DNA from: Hippopus hippopus
Lineage: Eukaryota; Mollusca; Bivalvia; Cardiida; Cardiidae
Direction: 5' to 3'
Assembly (NCBI GenBank): GCA_946811185.2
Contig: OX328098.1
Location: 25,429,084 to 25,493,083 of the forward strand
Length of the DNA: 64,000 nt
Position numbers and translations under genes: made by a program
Shown here: in pieces, positions 42,811 through 52,283 of the stretch
Layout of the letters: each line of letters begins with the position of its first letter
Position numbering within the stretch: position 1 is the first letter of the stretch
The notes under the pieces: generated by a model
The model's database searches: none
Seen by the model: only the letters and a program-made list of their open reading frames with translations
What the model was told of the DNA's origin: nothing

Positions 42811-43023
42811 CCCTTAGCCCTCTTAATGAGTGAAATGAAACATTTAAGCCAATAGTAAAAACCCAAATATTGTTATTTCAATGATATTAATTTGGAAAAA
42901 AAATATCTCCTTATCGGACAGTGTAGATCCAAGATCAGACTGAACGTTCTGTGCAGTCTGATCTTGATCTATACTGTCCGCAAAAGGTTCTTGAGTCACG
43001 CTTACCATCATCCTAAGGGTTAA
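42811..43023 (-). repeat. family B MITE, full length
   Basis: CCCTTAGCCCTCTTAATGAG to CATCCTAAGGGTTAAC. Core AGATCAGACTGAACG, GTGCAGTCTGATCT. Confidence 0.88.
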
Positions 43024-43064
43024 CAGGAGAATTTTTGATGTTGAATTGTCATCGGAAAAATGCT

Positions 43065-43112
43065 TAATCCTGTACAACACAATCCCGAATTTTAACGACC
43101 CTCAAGGAAGGA
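43065..43112 (-). repeat. family C end fragment
   Basis: AATCCTGTACAACACAATCC, GAATTTTAACGACCCTCAAG, then an abrupt change into family F. Confidence 0.6.
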
Positions 43113-43245
43113 GGCTTATAACAAAGTTTCTTATATTGTCTAACATATTTGATTTAGCCAATCAGAGATTAAATTACTCTCGAGATCGAGAATTAGACAA
43201 AGAATGAACTTTAGAATGGTTTGTGAATACAGCCCAGACTGGGCG
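43113..43245 (+). repeat. family F MITE, partial
   Basis: GATTTAGCCAATCAGAGATT, AATTACTCTCGAGATCGAGA, TTTAGAATGGTTTGTGAATA. The left half is missing. Confidence 0.65.
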
Positions 43246-43419
43246 GGTGCACAGTATGATATTTCTCTACATTCTTTACTCAAAGTCACGTATGGTAAAT
43301 TAACGCTTATGTGTTTATGCAGTTAGTGTGGATTAAGATCATGCTTGATAGAACGTGGAATCTGGCCTTTTATCCATACTGACCAACATTTTGTTGTGAC
43401 TTTTTTGGCGAAAGCTCCT

Positions 43420-43636
43420 ACCAAACGAGCCAGAGTTTTAACCACCCGTACGAACAAAGCTTTTGAAAACATCGTGTGTGAAAGAGGAAATGCTTGTAAC
43501 CAACATTTTCTGTTTCTTTTCGATAATCCTTGTTACCCGATGCAAAGCAATTTCCATCCGAATGATGAAGGCACATTCAATTAATCGTCTGCATATGATT
43601 TTAACTTAGGCAAATCCAAAATTTTGTCCACTGGTT
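43420..43636 (-). repeat. family C MITE
   Basis: CTACCAAACGAGCCAGAGTT, hairpin AAATGCTTGTAACCAACATT, end CCAAAATTTTGTCCACTGG. Confidence 0.75.
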
Positions 43637-43885
43637 CGAATCCTCAGCTCTGCCAATTTTTATACGAGGATTGATGGTAGTCATTGCGATTCATTTTTCT
43701 CTCACCGCCGATCACTTTGTCGACGATGGTTATATGGGAAAGCAGCCAGTGGATTGGAAAGAATATTGTGCGGAGCAGTGGGAGCAGAAACGCAAGGAAA
43801 GCATTGAGGGTGCAGTTTCCTCCGCGATATAACTGAAATGATGTTGAAAACGGCGTTAAACACCTTACAATCAATCAAGCAAGCA
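43632..43885 (+). repeat. tRNA-derived SINE, type S1, 5' truncated
   Basis: Begins at the B box (GGTTCGAATCCTCAGC). Body CTCACCGCCGATCACTTTG, AAGCAGCCAGTGGATTGG. 3' end TCCGCGATATAACTGAAATG, TGTTGAAAACGGCGTTAAAC and an AATC tail. It abuts the C element. Confidence 0.82.
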
Positions 43886-44226
43886 AAAATTTGTCGTCTG
43901 GAAAACCGTTTACACCCTGTAAATATCAACTTTTTTTGTGATTTTCTTTCTTTCAAAGAAAATTTCGTTGTTTTTTTTTTTCTGTATTCTGAAAGTTCAG
44001 TGCCTTTGCAAACTGTCTACATTTAGATCAGATTTAGATTAGAGCCGAAATAATGCTGAATGCATTGTCTTTTGATCTCCCTCTATGTATTGATGTAATC
44101 GAATGAATAAATATGAATTTGTGATTGGTCCAAACTGAGGACATGTTTAATCCGAGGGCCCCTGCAGGCCCCTGCAGGCCTATTTGCAAGCAAATTTACG
44201 CAGCCTACTTTCTTTTTATACAAAAT

Positions 44227-44492
44227 ATATGAGCTATGTGAAAAAGGGGATAAATGCATCCGCAAAAATTATCGACCCAGGTCAGCCTGCGCAGTCCGCG
44301 CAGGCTGACCTGGGCCGACAATTTTTGCTATTGGTCAATTTTCTGCTTATCAAAGGACAACTGTACTTCGTAATTCATTTGATTGTTCGACATACAGGAT
44401 TTTATGGATCCATAACACAGTAATAACTTGTTCGGTATCACGCATTTCGGGGATGCATTAAGCCCCCTTTTTGCCAGATCATGGTTCATATA
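44227..44492 (+). repeat. family A MITE, full length
   Basis: TGAGCTATGTGAAAAAGGGG to GATCATGGTTCATAT. Perfect core 44279-44311 (AGGTCAGCCTGCGC ... GCGCAGGCTGACCT). Confidence 0.92.
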
Positions 44493-44502
44493 CATGTACA
44501 AT

Positions 44503-44770
44503 TGAGCCATGCTCTGGCAAAAGGGGGCTTAATGCATCTCCGTAATCCATCATACAAAGCAAGCCATCACATACTTACGGATCCATAATAGCCACTTTTT
44601 TTAACAACTGACTTATTCATGAGGTAGACTGGTCCTTGGACATACATAAAATTGACCCATAGCGAAAAGTTTCGGCCCAGGTCAGCCTGCGCGGACTGCG
44701 CAGGCTGACCTGGGTCGATACTTTTCGCAGATGCATTAGGCCCCTTTTTTACAGAGCACGGCTCATATAT
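44503..44770 (-). repeat. family A MITE, full length, inverted to its neighbour
   Basis: TGAGCCATGCTCTGGCAAAA to ACAGAGCACGGCTCATAT. Core arms CCAGGTCAGCCTGCGCGG and GCGCAGGCTGACCTGGG. Only 10 bp separate it from the previous copy, in opposite orientation. Confidence 0.92.
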
Positions 44771-44921
44771 ATTTCTTATTCATGCTGTTGAGGAAAATAA
44801 AAAAGGCCGTTTTCCTTCCTGTCATTATTTTGTTCTTTCCGTGATTTGTTGTAACTTTCTTTCGGTCTAGCATTAACCTGTCCAATAAAGGCTTACTCTT
44901 TCAGCGCTAAATAGACGAGCA

Positions 44922-45191
44922 GCCATGCTCAGTGAAAAGGAGGCTTAATGCATCTCCCTGATGCATTGCATTATACCAAGCAAGACACGACATAATTATG
45001 GATCCATAAAATTCAGTATGTCTAACAACAGACAGAATCATAAGGTAGACTGGTACCTGGGCATGCAAAAAATAGACCAATAGTAAAAAAAAATGACCCA
45101 GGTTAGCCTGCGCGAACTGAGCGGGCTGACCTGGTTCAATACTTTTTGCAGATTCATTAAACTCCCTTTTCCCAGAGATTGACTCATATAA
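44922..45191 (-). repeat. family A MITE, full length
   Basis: AGCCATGCTCAGTGAAAAGG to CAGAGATTGACTCATAT. Core arms AGGTTAGCCTGCGCG and GAGCGGGCTGACCTGG, slightly mismatched. Confidence 0.9.
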
Positions 45192-45287
45192 TCCCCACCT
45201 CTTTCCACGGCCGAAAATCCATTCCACTGAAAATCAGAATGATGTTTCATTTTTTATTTTTGTTTTGTAGGCTTGACCTAAGAGGCG

Positions 45288-45356
45288 GATGGCATAGATC
45301 CTAGATCAGACTGCACGTTCTGTGCAGCCTGATCTGGATCTGTGCCGTGCGCAAAG
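45288..45356 (-). repeat. family B core fragment
   Basis: GGATGGCATAGATCCTAGAT, CAGACTGCACGTTCTG, GCAGCCTGATCTGGATC. Confidence 0.7.
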
Positions 45357-46200
45357 CTCCTGTTTTCGTTTATGTCGATCAAAAGTTTTATAGCTCAAAC
45401 TCACATGCAATGCTTAACAGATTTATGTTATAAAGCTCTTAGTTTTCGATAATAAATATTTGTTTTGATGTAATATTTCGATATTATATCACGAAGAGGA
45501 GAACAGAATTGCTTTCGTAATAAATAAAGTGAACATATCAAGTTTTTTTTTTAATCTCGCGATGTTAAGTTTTTCGCTTGTTTATAGGAAGATAGCAGAA
45601 TTTCCTTTGACAGACATAATTATGAGGGTATAGCGTCCGACTCTCACATTAAAGGATCCGAGTTCGAATCTCAAGATGAGGAGGGTCAACTCTTGGAACT
45701 ACCAACATCACGGCGCGAGTTCTTGTTTAGATTTCCAGGAAGCAAATCATCGACTAGTGGTTTGTGATAACTTATTTCATAGTTGTAATAAAATTTCTAC
45801 CCACGACAGACAAATTTTATCATTTACCGATAATTTGTACATTGCAGATACTTTCATTTTGACAAGTCCGATATTTTGTCTTTATGTAAAAAGGTATAGG
45901 CCGATCTATATCACTAACAAATGCTCTCGAAGAATGGGTTTTCGCTGTTCTGGAATGGGTGAATGGATTTTCACTGTTCTGGAATGGGTTTTCACTGTTC
46001 TAAGAAAAGACTTGACACTGAAGAATAACCTATCTCTTTACAGACTATCAGTGACGCTGAAAAGCTTTCTGTAAAAATGATTTATGTGAAATTTTCTTTT
46101 GTCCGTACAGAGGTGTGAAATTGTCTTTAGCTTTGGAACAGGGGAATACGGTGAAAGTCTTTACGAATGGCCGATTGTTAAAATGTAAGTGCGTTTAATG
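45357..46200. other. gene-free stretch with a tRNA-like scrap
   Basis: 45629-45690 resembles a tRNA 3' half (GTATAGCGTCCGACTCTCAC, GAGTTCGAATCTCAAG with a B box), probably a SINE remnant. A 132-codon open frame at 45676-46074 has no known motif and spans a short direct repeat (GGAATGGGTTTTCACTGTTC family, 45930-46000). I do not call it a gene. Confidence 0.45.
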
Positions 46201-46224
46201 ACAATCTTCAGTTGTAAGAATACA

Positions 46225-46351
46225 TAGAATATCTGTTACTCTGACTCTGATACCCTCTCTGACTCTCAGTCTCTCCTTGTCTCTCTGCCCTAAATCTCTG
46301 ACTCTCAGTCTCTCCTTCTCCCTCAGACTCTCTCTCTCCCTCTCTCTCCCT

Positions 46352-46402
<51 letters not shown>
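46225..46402. repeat. CT-rich microsatellite
   Basis: GACTCTCAGTCTCTCC-type units grade into pure (CT)n at 46358-46400. The opposite-strand open frame reading (ER)n is this repeat. Confidence 0.95.
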
Positions 46403-47215
46403 TGTGGTTCAAAAAATATAAAAGTCCTTGGGTAGCAGCCTAACAAGCACATTGTTTCCAAAGTGGATAAGAATACTATTATAAAATTTAAGAAAGAAAG
46501 AAGTGAGGGAGAGAAAGAGGGAGAGAAAGAACGAAAAACAAAGGAAAGAAAAAAAAAAAACGTTGATACATACCACAATACAGACTTTGGGCTCTAAATA
46601 AATCCTTGCCAGAGAGTATAGCCTCAGCAACCGAAAAACCAATCCTGAAAATATAAACATACCACAAAGAAACGAATCCCAAAACTACGGGTGCTTATTT
46701 CAAAGCAACATAATCTACAAGCAAAAATTAACTCGCATAAACAAACACTAACTTCTGAACAAAATATACAGAAACTAATATACTTATCTGATAATGATGA
46801 TACACTTGGATATGTGTCCAACATCCGCTGATTATGTGCTCCATAATGTATAAACGCTTGATTTTCCGCAACGAAGTACACAATAATCCAACCGAATGAA
46901 ATAATAAATTTCTTCCATCCACAACACCAAAGATAATCCGTCCTCGAAGAGCTACTTAGCGTAAAGGGTCTTCCTTTTACGTTCTTGCATTAAATGCATA
47001 TTTATTTTACTGCAACCACACATTTCACAATGTTTTGAATCACCATGAATGAAAAAATGAATGAATCCAAATAACTGTACATGCACGTGCACGCTTATTT
47101 TGCGGATCCGCTGAAGGTCTGCGTATCCGAGTTAGACCATTATATATACGAGGGTAGGGCGGTAGCAAATATTTGAATTATTCATCGTGTCTATCATTGA
47201 AAAAAAAAAAATGTA
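46403..47215. other. gene-free stretch, nothing recognised
   Basis: Contains a purine-rich GAAAGAAAGAAG tract at 46490-46560. No motif in the several short open frames. Confidence 0.4.
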
Positions 47216-47299
47216 ATAATTTTTTTTTTTACCAGATAACAATATCTTGGACAAGTCTCAACACAGAGGACAAAATAGAATTAGCTTTGTCTTAAGTGA

Positions 47300-47405
47300 T
47301 GGGAATAATTTTTGAACTGGTCTGAATTTAAGTCATTTGCAGACGACAAAATAACTAATTTAAAAGACGGAGACTGTCCCCGGGAAAAATAAAAAATGAC
47401 ATTGT
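47300..47405 (+). repeat. family C fragment
   Basis: GTCATTTGCAGACGACAAAA and CATTGTGG-like remnants only. Confidence 0.45.
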
Positions 47406-47649
47406 GGAATTGTATATATTTATTGTATATTGTATTGTATATTTTTATGTGTGTATATATGTATACACTTGTAATACGTGTCATTGACATTTGTCTTTAT
47501 GTGTGTGCGTGTGTGTGTGTGGTTTTTTTTATTTTTTTTCTTAATCAGCTAAAGTATTGCATTAAGAAAAGGGGTGTAAGATATTTATAACTATGCCATG
47601 CAATGAGGGCCACAAGTATGAACTTTATAAATAAATGTTTTGAGTTTCA

Positions 47650-47687
<38 letters not shown>

Positions 47688-48480
47688 AATGCTGTCAGAG
47701 AGAGGGAATGGGAGTGATTGCGCAAGTAAATTCCCTATTGCAACTTTGTTTGTTACTGTTGTTAATTTTTTTAATCTCGGCACTTGCTGCATGCATATGG
47801 GAATGAAGAAAATGTCAGAAGCTTCACTGTTCATGTAAATATGATACGTATATATCGGTATGTATTAGTTTTATGTATGTGTATGTACGTGTGTATGTGA
47901 TGTTTTCTTTTTCGTCAAAAAAAAAACTACTGTTTCATATTTACAGAAGGGGGGATAAAAATATATTTGTAAATTTTATGTCGTGTAATATGGGCCGGAG
48001 GCCTTAGCTACGAATAAAGTGTTCTGAGTTCTGAGTTCTCTCTCTCTCTCTCTTTCTCTCTCTCTGTGACTGTATCTCTTTGACTCTCTTTCTCTCTCTC
48101 TGTTACTCTATGCCTCCCCCTCCCTCTCTCTTACTATCTCTCTACCTCTGTGTATCTGCCTTTCTGCCTCTCTCTCTCACATATCATTGCACTCTTTTAC
48201 TCTCGAGTCCCGGACCCTGACATCGCTTTTGAAAATCTTGTGAAAGCTTCCAAACTACTACTGCCACTACTTACTGTTACCGATACTACTTCTGCTACGA
48301 CAACTACTTTTATTTTTTATTCAGGCTCTAAAACATGTACAAATTTTCTACCCATAACATTTCATAGGTACAGTAATCTTTAACAAAGATCGATAGTTTG
48401 AAAAATATGTAGAATTTACTATTCCGGGATAGAAACCAGACACTAACAGCGACCTTGCCTCTGTCTTCCCAATCAATTCT
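47406..48480. other. gene-free stretch rich in simple repeats
   Basis: (TG)n at 47500-47522, (CT)n at 47653-47685, CT-rich tracts 48036-48180. A near-duplicate motif pair lies just before the last two CT tracts (AAATAAATGTTTTGAGTTTC, 47628; AATAAAGTGTTCTGAGTTCT, 48013). No gene seen. Confidence 0.55.
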
Positions 48481-48702
48481 AGTACACCCTTTTCCCAAAA
48501 CGACAAATTCTAGACTCATCCAAACTTAAAACATCTGCACAAATAGTTGCAAATAAATTAACGTTCTCTGACTGGGTAGAAAATATTGTGGGAAAAGGAG
48601 AAAATGCTGGTTACCAGCATTTTCTCCTTTTCTCACAATATTTTCATAAAAGATTACTTTGTCAGTTTCATTAATACACGGAAATGTTTGGTAAAAGGTT
48701 AA
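48480..48702 (+). repeat. family C MITE, full length, clean hairpin
   Basis: CACCCTTTTCCCAAAACGAC to AATGTTTGGTAAAAGGTTAA. Near-perfect hairpin: ATTGTGGGAAAAGGAGAAAA, TGCTGGTTACCAGCA, TTTTCTCCTTTTCTCACAAT. Confidence 0.9.
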
Positions 48703-49004
48703 ACAGAGTAGGAACATTACAAAAACAGGCACACTCCATTTATTATTAAAAACGTGCTTGGTAGATGTATAGGACCGATTACTGGACAATAAAACATGAC
48801 ACATTATGGTCGCGGCTATCTATCGACTGTACCATCGGTAACGACGCTTCTTTTACAGCGCAGTTGCTTGGTTGATATGTTTTTATCTGTTGTCGCCAAC
48901 GATTGCCCATATGGGTGACGCCACCAGAATACTAATAGTTTTGTTAGCTGAGATGTTGCAGGATACAGGTCGCAACCCATCCTACCCATCCTACGTTACG
49001 CCTG

Positions 49005-49393
49005 GGCCCGGTTTCACGAAAAAACTTAAGTCTCTTATTTCACTCAAATCTACTTACGGTCCCAGATTCTGACTTAAGTTGAGTTCATTATTAAAGAAGC
49101 ATTTCAGTAACATTAACACACCGTAGTAACATTCTAAAATCCCCAGTTGACACTATGTTTCAGACTCAACAAAGTAAAATAAATGGGCTTAAGTTAATTA
49201 ACAGACTTAAGTCCATTATTTTGCTGAGTTGAGTCTGAAACGTTGTGCCAATTTTGGCTTTGAGAATGTTCCACAAGTCTGTTCATGTTAATGAAATGCG
49301 TCTAGAATGACAAACTCAACTGAAGTCGTAAAACAAGTCTGTTTGCAGGTTTGAGTAAAGAAAGGGACTTAAGTTTTTTCGTGAAACCGGGCC
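49005..49393. mobile_element. 389-bp TIR element with CTG duplication (PIF/Harbinger-like?)
   Basis: Ends GGCCCGGTTTCACGAAAAAA and the exact inverse TTTTTTCGTGAAACCGGGCC, continuing with ACTTAAGTC. CTG lies at 49002-49004 and 49394-49396. The paralogous site in unit 2 (near 50205, TATGGCTGGTTCTTTAACG) has a single CTG and no element, confirming both boundaries. A 3-bp duplication is characteristic of PIF/Harbinger elements. No transposase; internal GACTTAAGT-type motifs repeat in both orientations. Confidence 0.85.
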
Positions 49394-49396
49394 CTG

Positions 49397-49572
49397 GTCC
49401 TCTAACGTGCTCAGTGTATAGCACTTTCACACGATCTAGGTTTACCGTCTCATCCGACAGATTTTTTAGCAATTTTAGGTGGCCAGCCGTGGGGATCGAA
49501 CCAACATTCTCATGTGTCCAGAGATTTGACGTTCTCGAGTCTCGTGCTCTACGACCTGAGCTATTGGGGCTT
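49397..49572 (-). repeat. tRNA-derived SINE, type S3 (unit 1)
   Basis: Minus strand: GCCCCAATAGCTCAGGTCGT head, B box GGTTCGATCCC. Body CGGATGAGACGGTAAACC and CACTGAGCACGTTAG. Confidence 0.8.
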
Positions 49573-49619
49573 ATCTTTTCGGTGTTGCTCTTTTAACTGC
49601 CCTTAGACCCACTTCTTCG

Positions 49620-49740
49620 TATTATATTCGAACGAATAAATTGTAACTTGCGATTGGTCAAATATGGATATGTTTATTCTGCGGGTCGCTATAGGCCTAT
49701 TTATAAGCCGATTTATGACCCTAATATTCAAGGATTTTGC
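49620..49740. repeat. dispersed TTATTC/ACCAATC segment, family G-like
   Basis: CGAACGAATAAATTGTAACT, GCGATTGGTCAAATATGG, TATGTTTATTCTGCGGG and CTATAGGCCTATTTAT, repeated at 50395-50512 and, partially, 44100-44200. Confidence 0.55.
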
Positions 49741-49857
49741 TACCGTTTATCGATACCCCGTGGCGGTGAGTCCCAACCTCGTAAATGGGTATGATAGGGG
49801 ATAAACCTTTTCTTGTACTAGTTCAGAATTTTGTTGTTTTCATGCGTTACTATAATT

Positions 49858-50047
49858 GGCTTGCAACACGCGAAAAGGGGGCATTCGGACATTTGCGTAA
49901 AGTGTCGTATCGGATTAGCCTGCGCAGTCCGCGCAGGCTAATCCGAGACGGCACTTTACGACTTAATTAGATTTTGTGATACAGTAGACTTGTGCAAAAC
50001 AGAAAATTACATAAAAACGGAAAGTGTCGTTTCGGGTTAGCCTGCGC
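49858..50047. repeat. family D MITE, truncated at a hairpin centre
   Basis: GGCTTGCAACACGCGAAAAG; first hairpin GGATTAGCCTGCGCAG, CGCGCAGGCTAATCCGAG. It stops at GGGTTAGCCTGCGC, the middle of the second hairpin. Confidence 0.88.
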
Positions 50048-50815
50048 TTCTTTTTCAGCGAAGTTGGATAGTTAATATGAGTTTATCTGTCGTCGCCACC
50101 GATTGCCAATATGGGCGACGCCTCGAGAAGACTGTTACTTTTGTCAAGGGGGATAGTGCAGGTTGCAGAAAGAAACCCATTCTTAGCTATGGCTGGTTCT
50201 TTAACGTGCTCAGTGTATAGCACCATCACACGGGACCTAGGTTTAATTTCTCATCCGAATTTCAGGTGGGCAGCCGTGGGGATCGAACCCACATTCTCAA
50301 CTGTTCAAATATTTGAAGTTTAAAAGTCTACCACTTGAGCTATTGGAGCTTTTCTTTTTGGGCGTAACTCTATTTGACCCACTTTTTCGTATTAGATTCG
50401 AAGGAATACACTCTAGTTTGCGATTGGTCAAAATGTGGATATGTTTATTCTACGGGCCTCCGTAGGCCTATTTATAGGCCAGTTTATGACATTAATATTC
50501 AAGGATTTCTACTGTTTATCGATACCCTGTGGCGGCGATTCCAATCCTAGTATATGGGTATGATAGGGGATAAACCTTTTCTTGTACTAGTTCAGAATTT
50601 TGTTGTTTTCATGCGTTACTATAATTGGCTTGCAACACGCGAAAAGGGGGCATTCGGACATTTGCGTAAAGTGTCGTATCGGATTAGCCTGCTCAGTCCG
50701 CGCAGGCTAATCCGAGACGGCACTTTACGACTACATTAGATTTTGTGATACAGTAGACTTGTGCAAAACAGAAAATTACATAAAGACGGAAAGTGTCGTT
50801 TCGGGTTAGCCTGCG
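50046..50815 (+). repeat. tandem segmental duplication, unit 2
   Basis: Second copy, beginning CGCTTCTTTTTCAGCGAAG. It keeps the empty CTG site and carries its own S3 SINE and a complete D element that continues past the unit to 50886. Confidence 0.88.
50200..50350 (-). repeat. tRNA-derived SINE, type S3 (unit 2)
   Basis: Minus strand: GCTCCAATAGCTCAAGTGGT head, B box GGTTCGATCCCC. Body GGATGAGAAATTAAACCTAG, ending ACACTGAGCACGTTAAAG. Confidence 0.8.
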
Positions 50816-50886
50816 CGTACTACGCAGGGTGATCGGAGACGACACTTTACGCAAATGTCCGAATGCCCCTTTTCGCGTGTTGCAGG
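50630..50886. repeat. family D MITE, complete
   Basis: Left TTGCAACACGCGAAAAGG, right CCCCTTTTCGCGTGTTGCAG. Two hairpins: 50662-50730 (GATTAGCCTGCTCAG) and 50787-50852 (GTTAGCCTGCGCGTAC, TACGCAGGGTGATCGG). Confidence 0.92.
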
Positions 50887-50917
50887 CCATATAACCCATT
50901 ACAGTGCAGTCTACATA

Positions 50918-51152
50918 TGAGCGACGCTCTGCCAAACGGGGCTTTAATTTATCTCCGTGATGCATGATACCAAACAAATCATCACATAATTGTGGATCGT
51001 TAAATCCATTTGTCTAACAAAGGACTGAATCCTGAGGTAGACTGGTCATTGGACATGCAGAAAATTTACCAAAGGCAAAAGGTTTCGACACGGAGATGAG
51101 TTGATACTATTTGTATATACATAAAAGCCCCTTTTCACAGAACATGGATCAT
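50918..51152 (-). repeat. family A MITE, core lost
   Basis: TGAGCGACGCTCTGCCAAAC to CACAGAACATGGATCATAT. The hairpin has collapsed to CGACACGGAGATGAGTTG. Confidence 0.82.
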
Positions 51153-51244
51153 ATCTTATTGAAAGTTGGACTTTTCAACAATATGCAAAACAATGAGGAA
51201 ATAGGGGCAATTGCTGGTGTGGTTACTTTCTGTTTATTTCTCTT

Positions 51245-51435
51245 CATAAGCACAAACAAGAAATACCTCTAAAAAAGATAGACGGCGTAAATTTGCCAGT
51301 GAATAGGAAGGGGCCCTTAGAATAAACATGTCTACATATTTGACCAATCACATATTTCTATTTAATCATGTTTTATCAGTACCAAATAGTAGGTCAAAAG
51401 CAAGCACACTCAGCTACGCCGAAAAAATACCAGTA
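51245..51435. repeat. dispersed repeat, family G
   Basis: ACAAACAAGAAATACCTC, AAAAAGATAGACGGCGTAA, TAGAATAAACATGTCTACAT, GTACCAAATAGTAGGTCAAA, CAGCTACGCCGAAAAA. Confidence 0.65.
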
Positions 51436-51674
51436 TTCATAATGCAGTGATCTTTACGCGGTCTGCCTTTCGTTTTTGAAAGATCCATCTTATTCTAGCA
51501 ACTCAATGTACTTTCATTTGTTTATCCGCTTACCAAACACTACAGATAGAGGACCGATAATAGAACATGACAATTTCCATTCACAGCTAGGCTATAGCTA
51601 TACGAGTATCTATAGAATGTATCATCAACACATATAAAACGCTTCTTATTTCAGCCGCTTCTATGTTTTTGACC

Positions 51675-51835
51675 GATTTCCCCCCCACCCCCCCCCCCAC
51701 CCCCCCCAAAAAAAAACTCCACTTTTTCGCGATCCAAAGGTTCTAAGAAGAATCTTTGAAAAAAATTGCTGAAAAAAGGCAAAATGCTTGTTACCCGTAT
51801 TTTTTCCTTTCCCAGCAGTGTTTACTACCCCCGTG
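51675..51835 (-). repeat. C-run and A-run followed by family C remnant
   Basis: Poly-C tract 51681-51707 and poly-A, then AAAATGCTTGTTACCCGTAT, TTTTCCTTTCCCAGCAGTG. Confidence 0.6.
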
Positions 51836-51956
51836 GCGCTGGTAACGTGAGATAAAAGATCTATTAGCAAAGTACTGTTGAGTCCTCGGCAACCCCCGGG
51901 GACATAAAGAGAGACATGAGTCTTGGCTATTGTCGTTATGTGACTAAAATTAAATT

Positions 51957-52170
51957 AACCGTTAACCTGCTAAATAAGTGAAATAAAACTCTAAAGACTA
52001 TAGTAAAAATTAAATTGTGCTTTTTTAAAGCTAATTTTAGGAGGACAAATCAAATACTCCTTATCGGACAGTGTAGATCAAAGATCAGACTGCACATTCT
52101 GTGCAGTCTGATCTTTATCTACACTGTCCGCAAGAGATCTTTGAGTCGCGCTAAGCAACATAAGGGTTAA
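51957..52170 (-). repeat. family B MITE, full length
   Basis: TTAACCGTTAACCTGCTAAA to CAACATAAGGGTTAAA. Core AGATCAGACTGCAC, GTGCAGTCTGATCT. Confidence 0.9.
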
Positions 52171-52283
52171 AAGCGCTGTTAACACTCATTCAAAACAGTA
52201 TACTGTCTATGAAAGACATTGGTTAAATAAAACCTGACATCGTGGAGACTCTACTTCAAACAGATATCACCTTTTTGTATAAG

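Larger units (their letters stand above)
48846..50045 (+). repeat. tandem segmental duplication, unit 1
   Basis: Matches 50046-50815 in order: CGCTTCTTTTACAGCG start, TCGCCAACGATTGCCC, S3 SINE, CGTATTATATTCGAACGAAT, ATGGGTATGATAGGGGATAA and a family D MITE. It differs by the inserted TIR element 49005-49393. It ends inside the second hairpin of its D element. Confidence 0.88.

Noticed and set aside
45629..45690. tRNA gene with a B box
   Set aside because: Only the 3' half looks tRNA-like, with no acceptor stem pairing; treated as SINE remnant.
45676..46074. 132-codon open frame on the plus strand
   Set aside because: No recognisable domain or conserved motif; composition resembles its surroundings and it spans a short direct repeat. 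Likely chance.
46195..46578. 127-codon frame with an (ER)n tract
   Set aside because: It is the reading of a CT microsatellite on the opposite strand.
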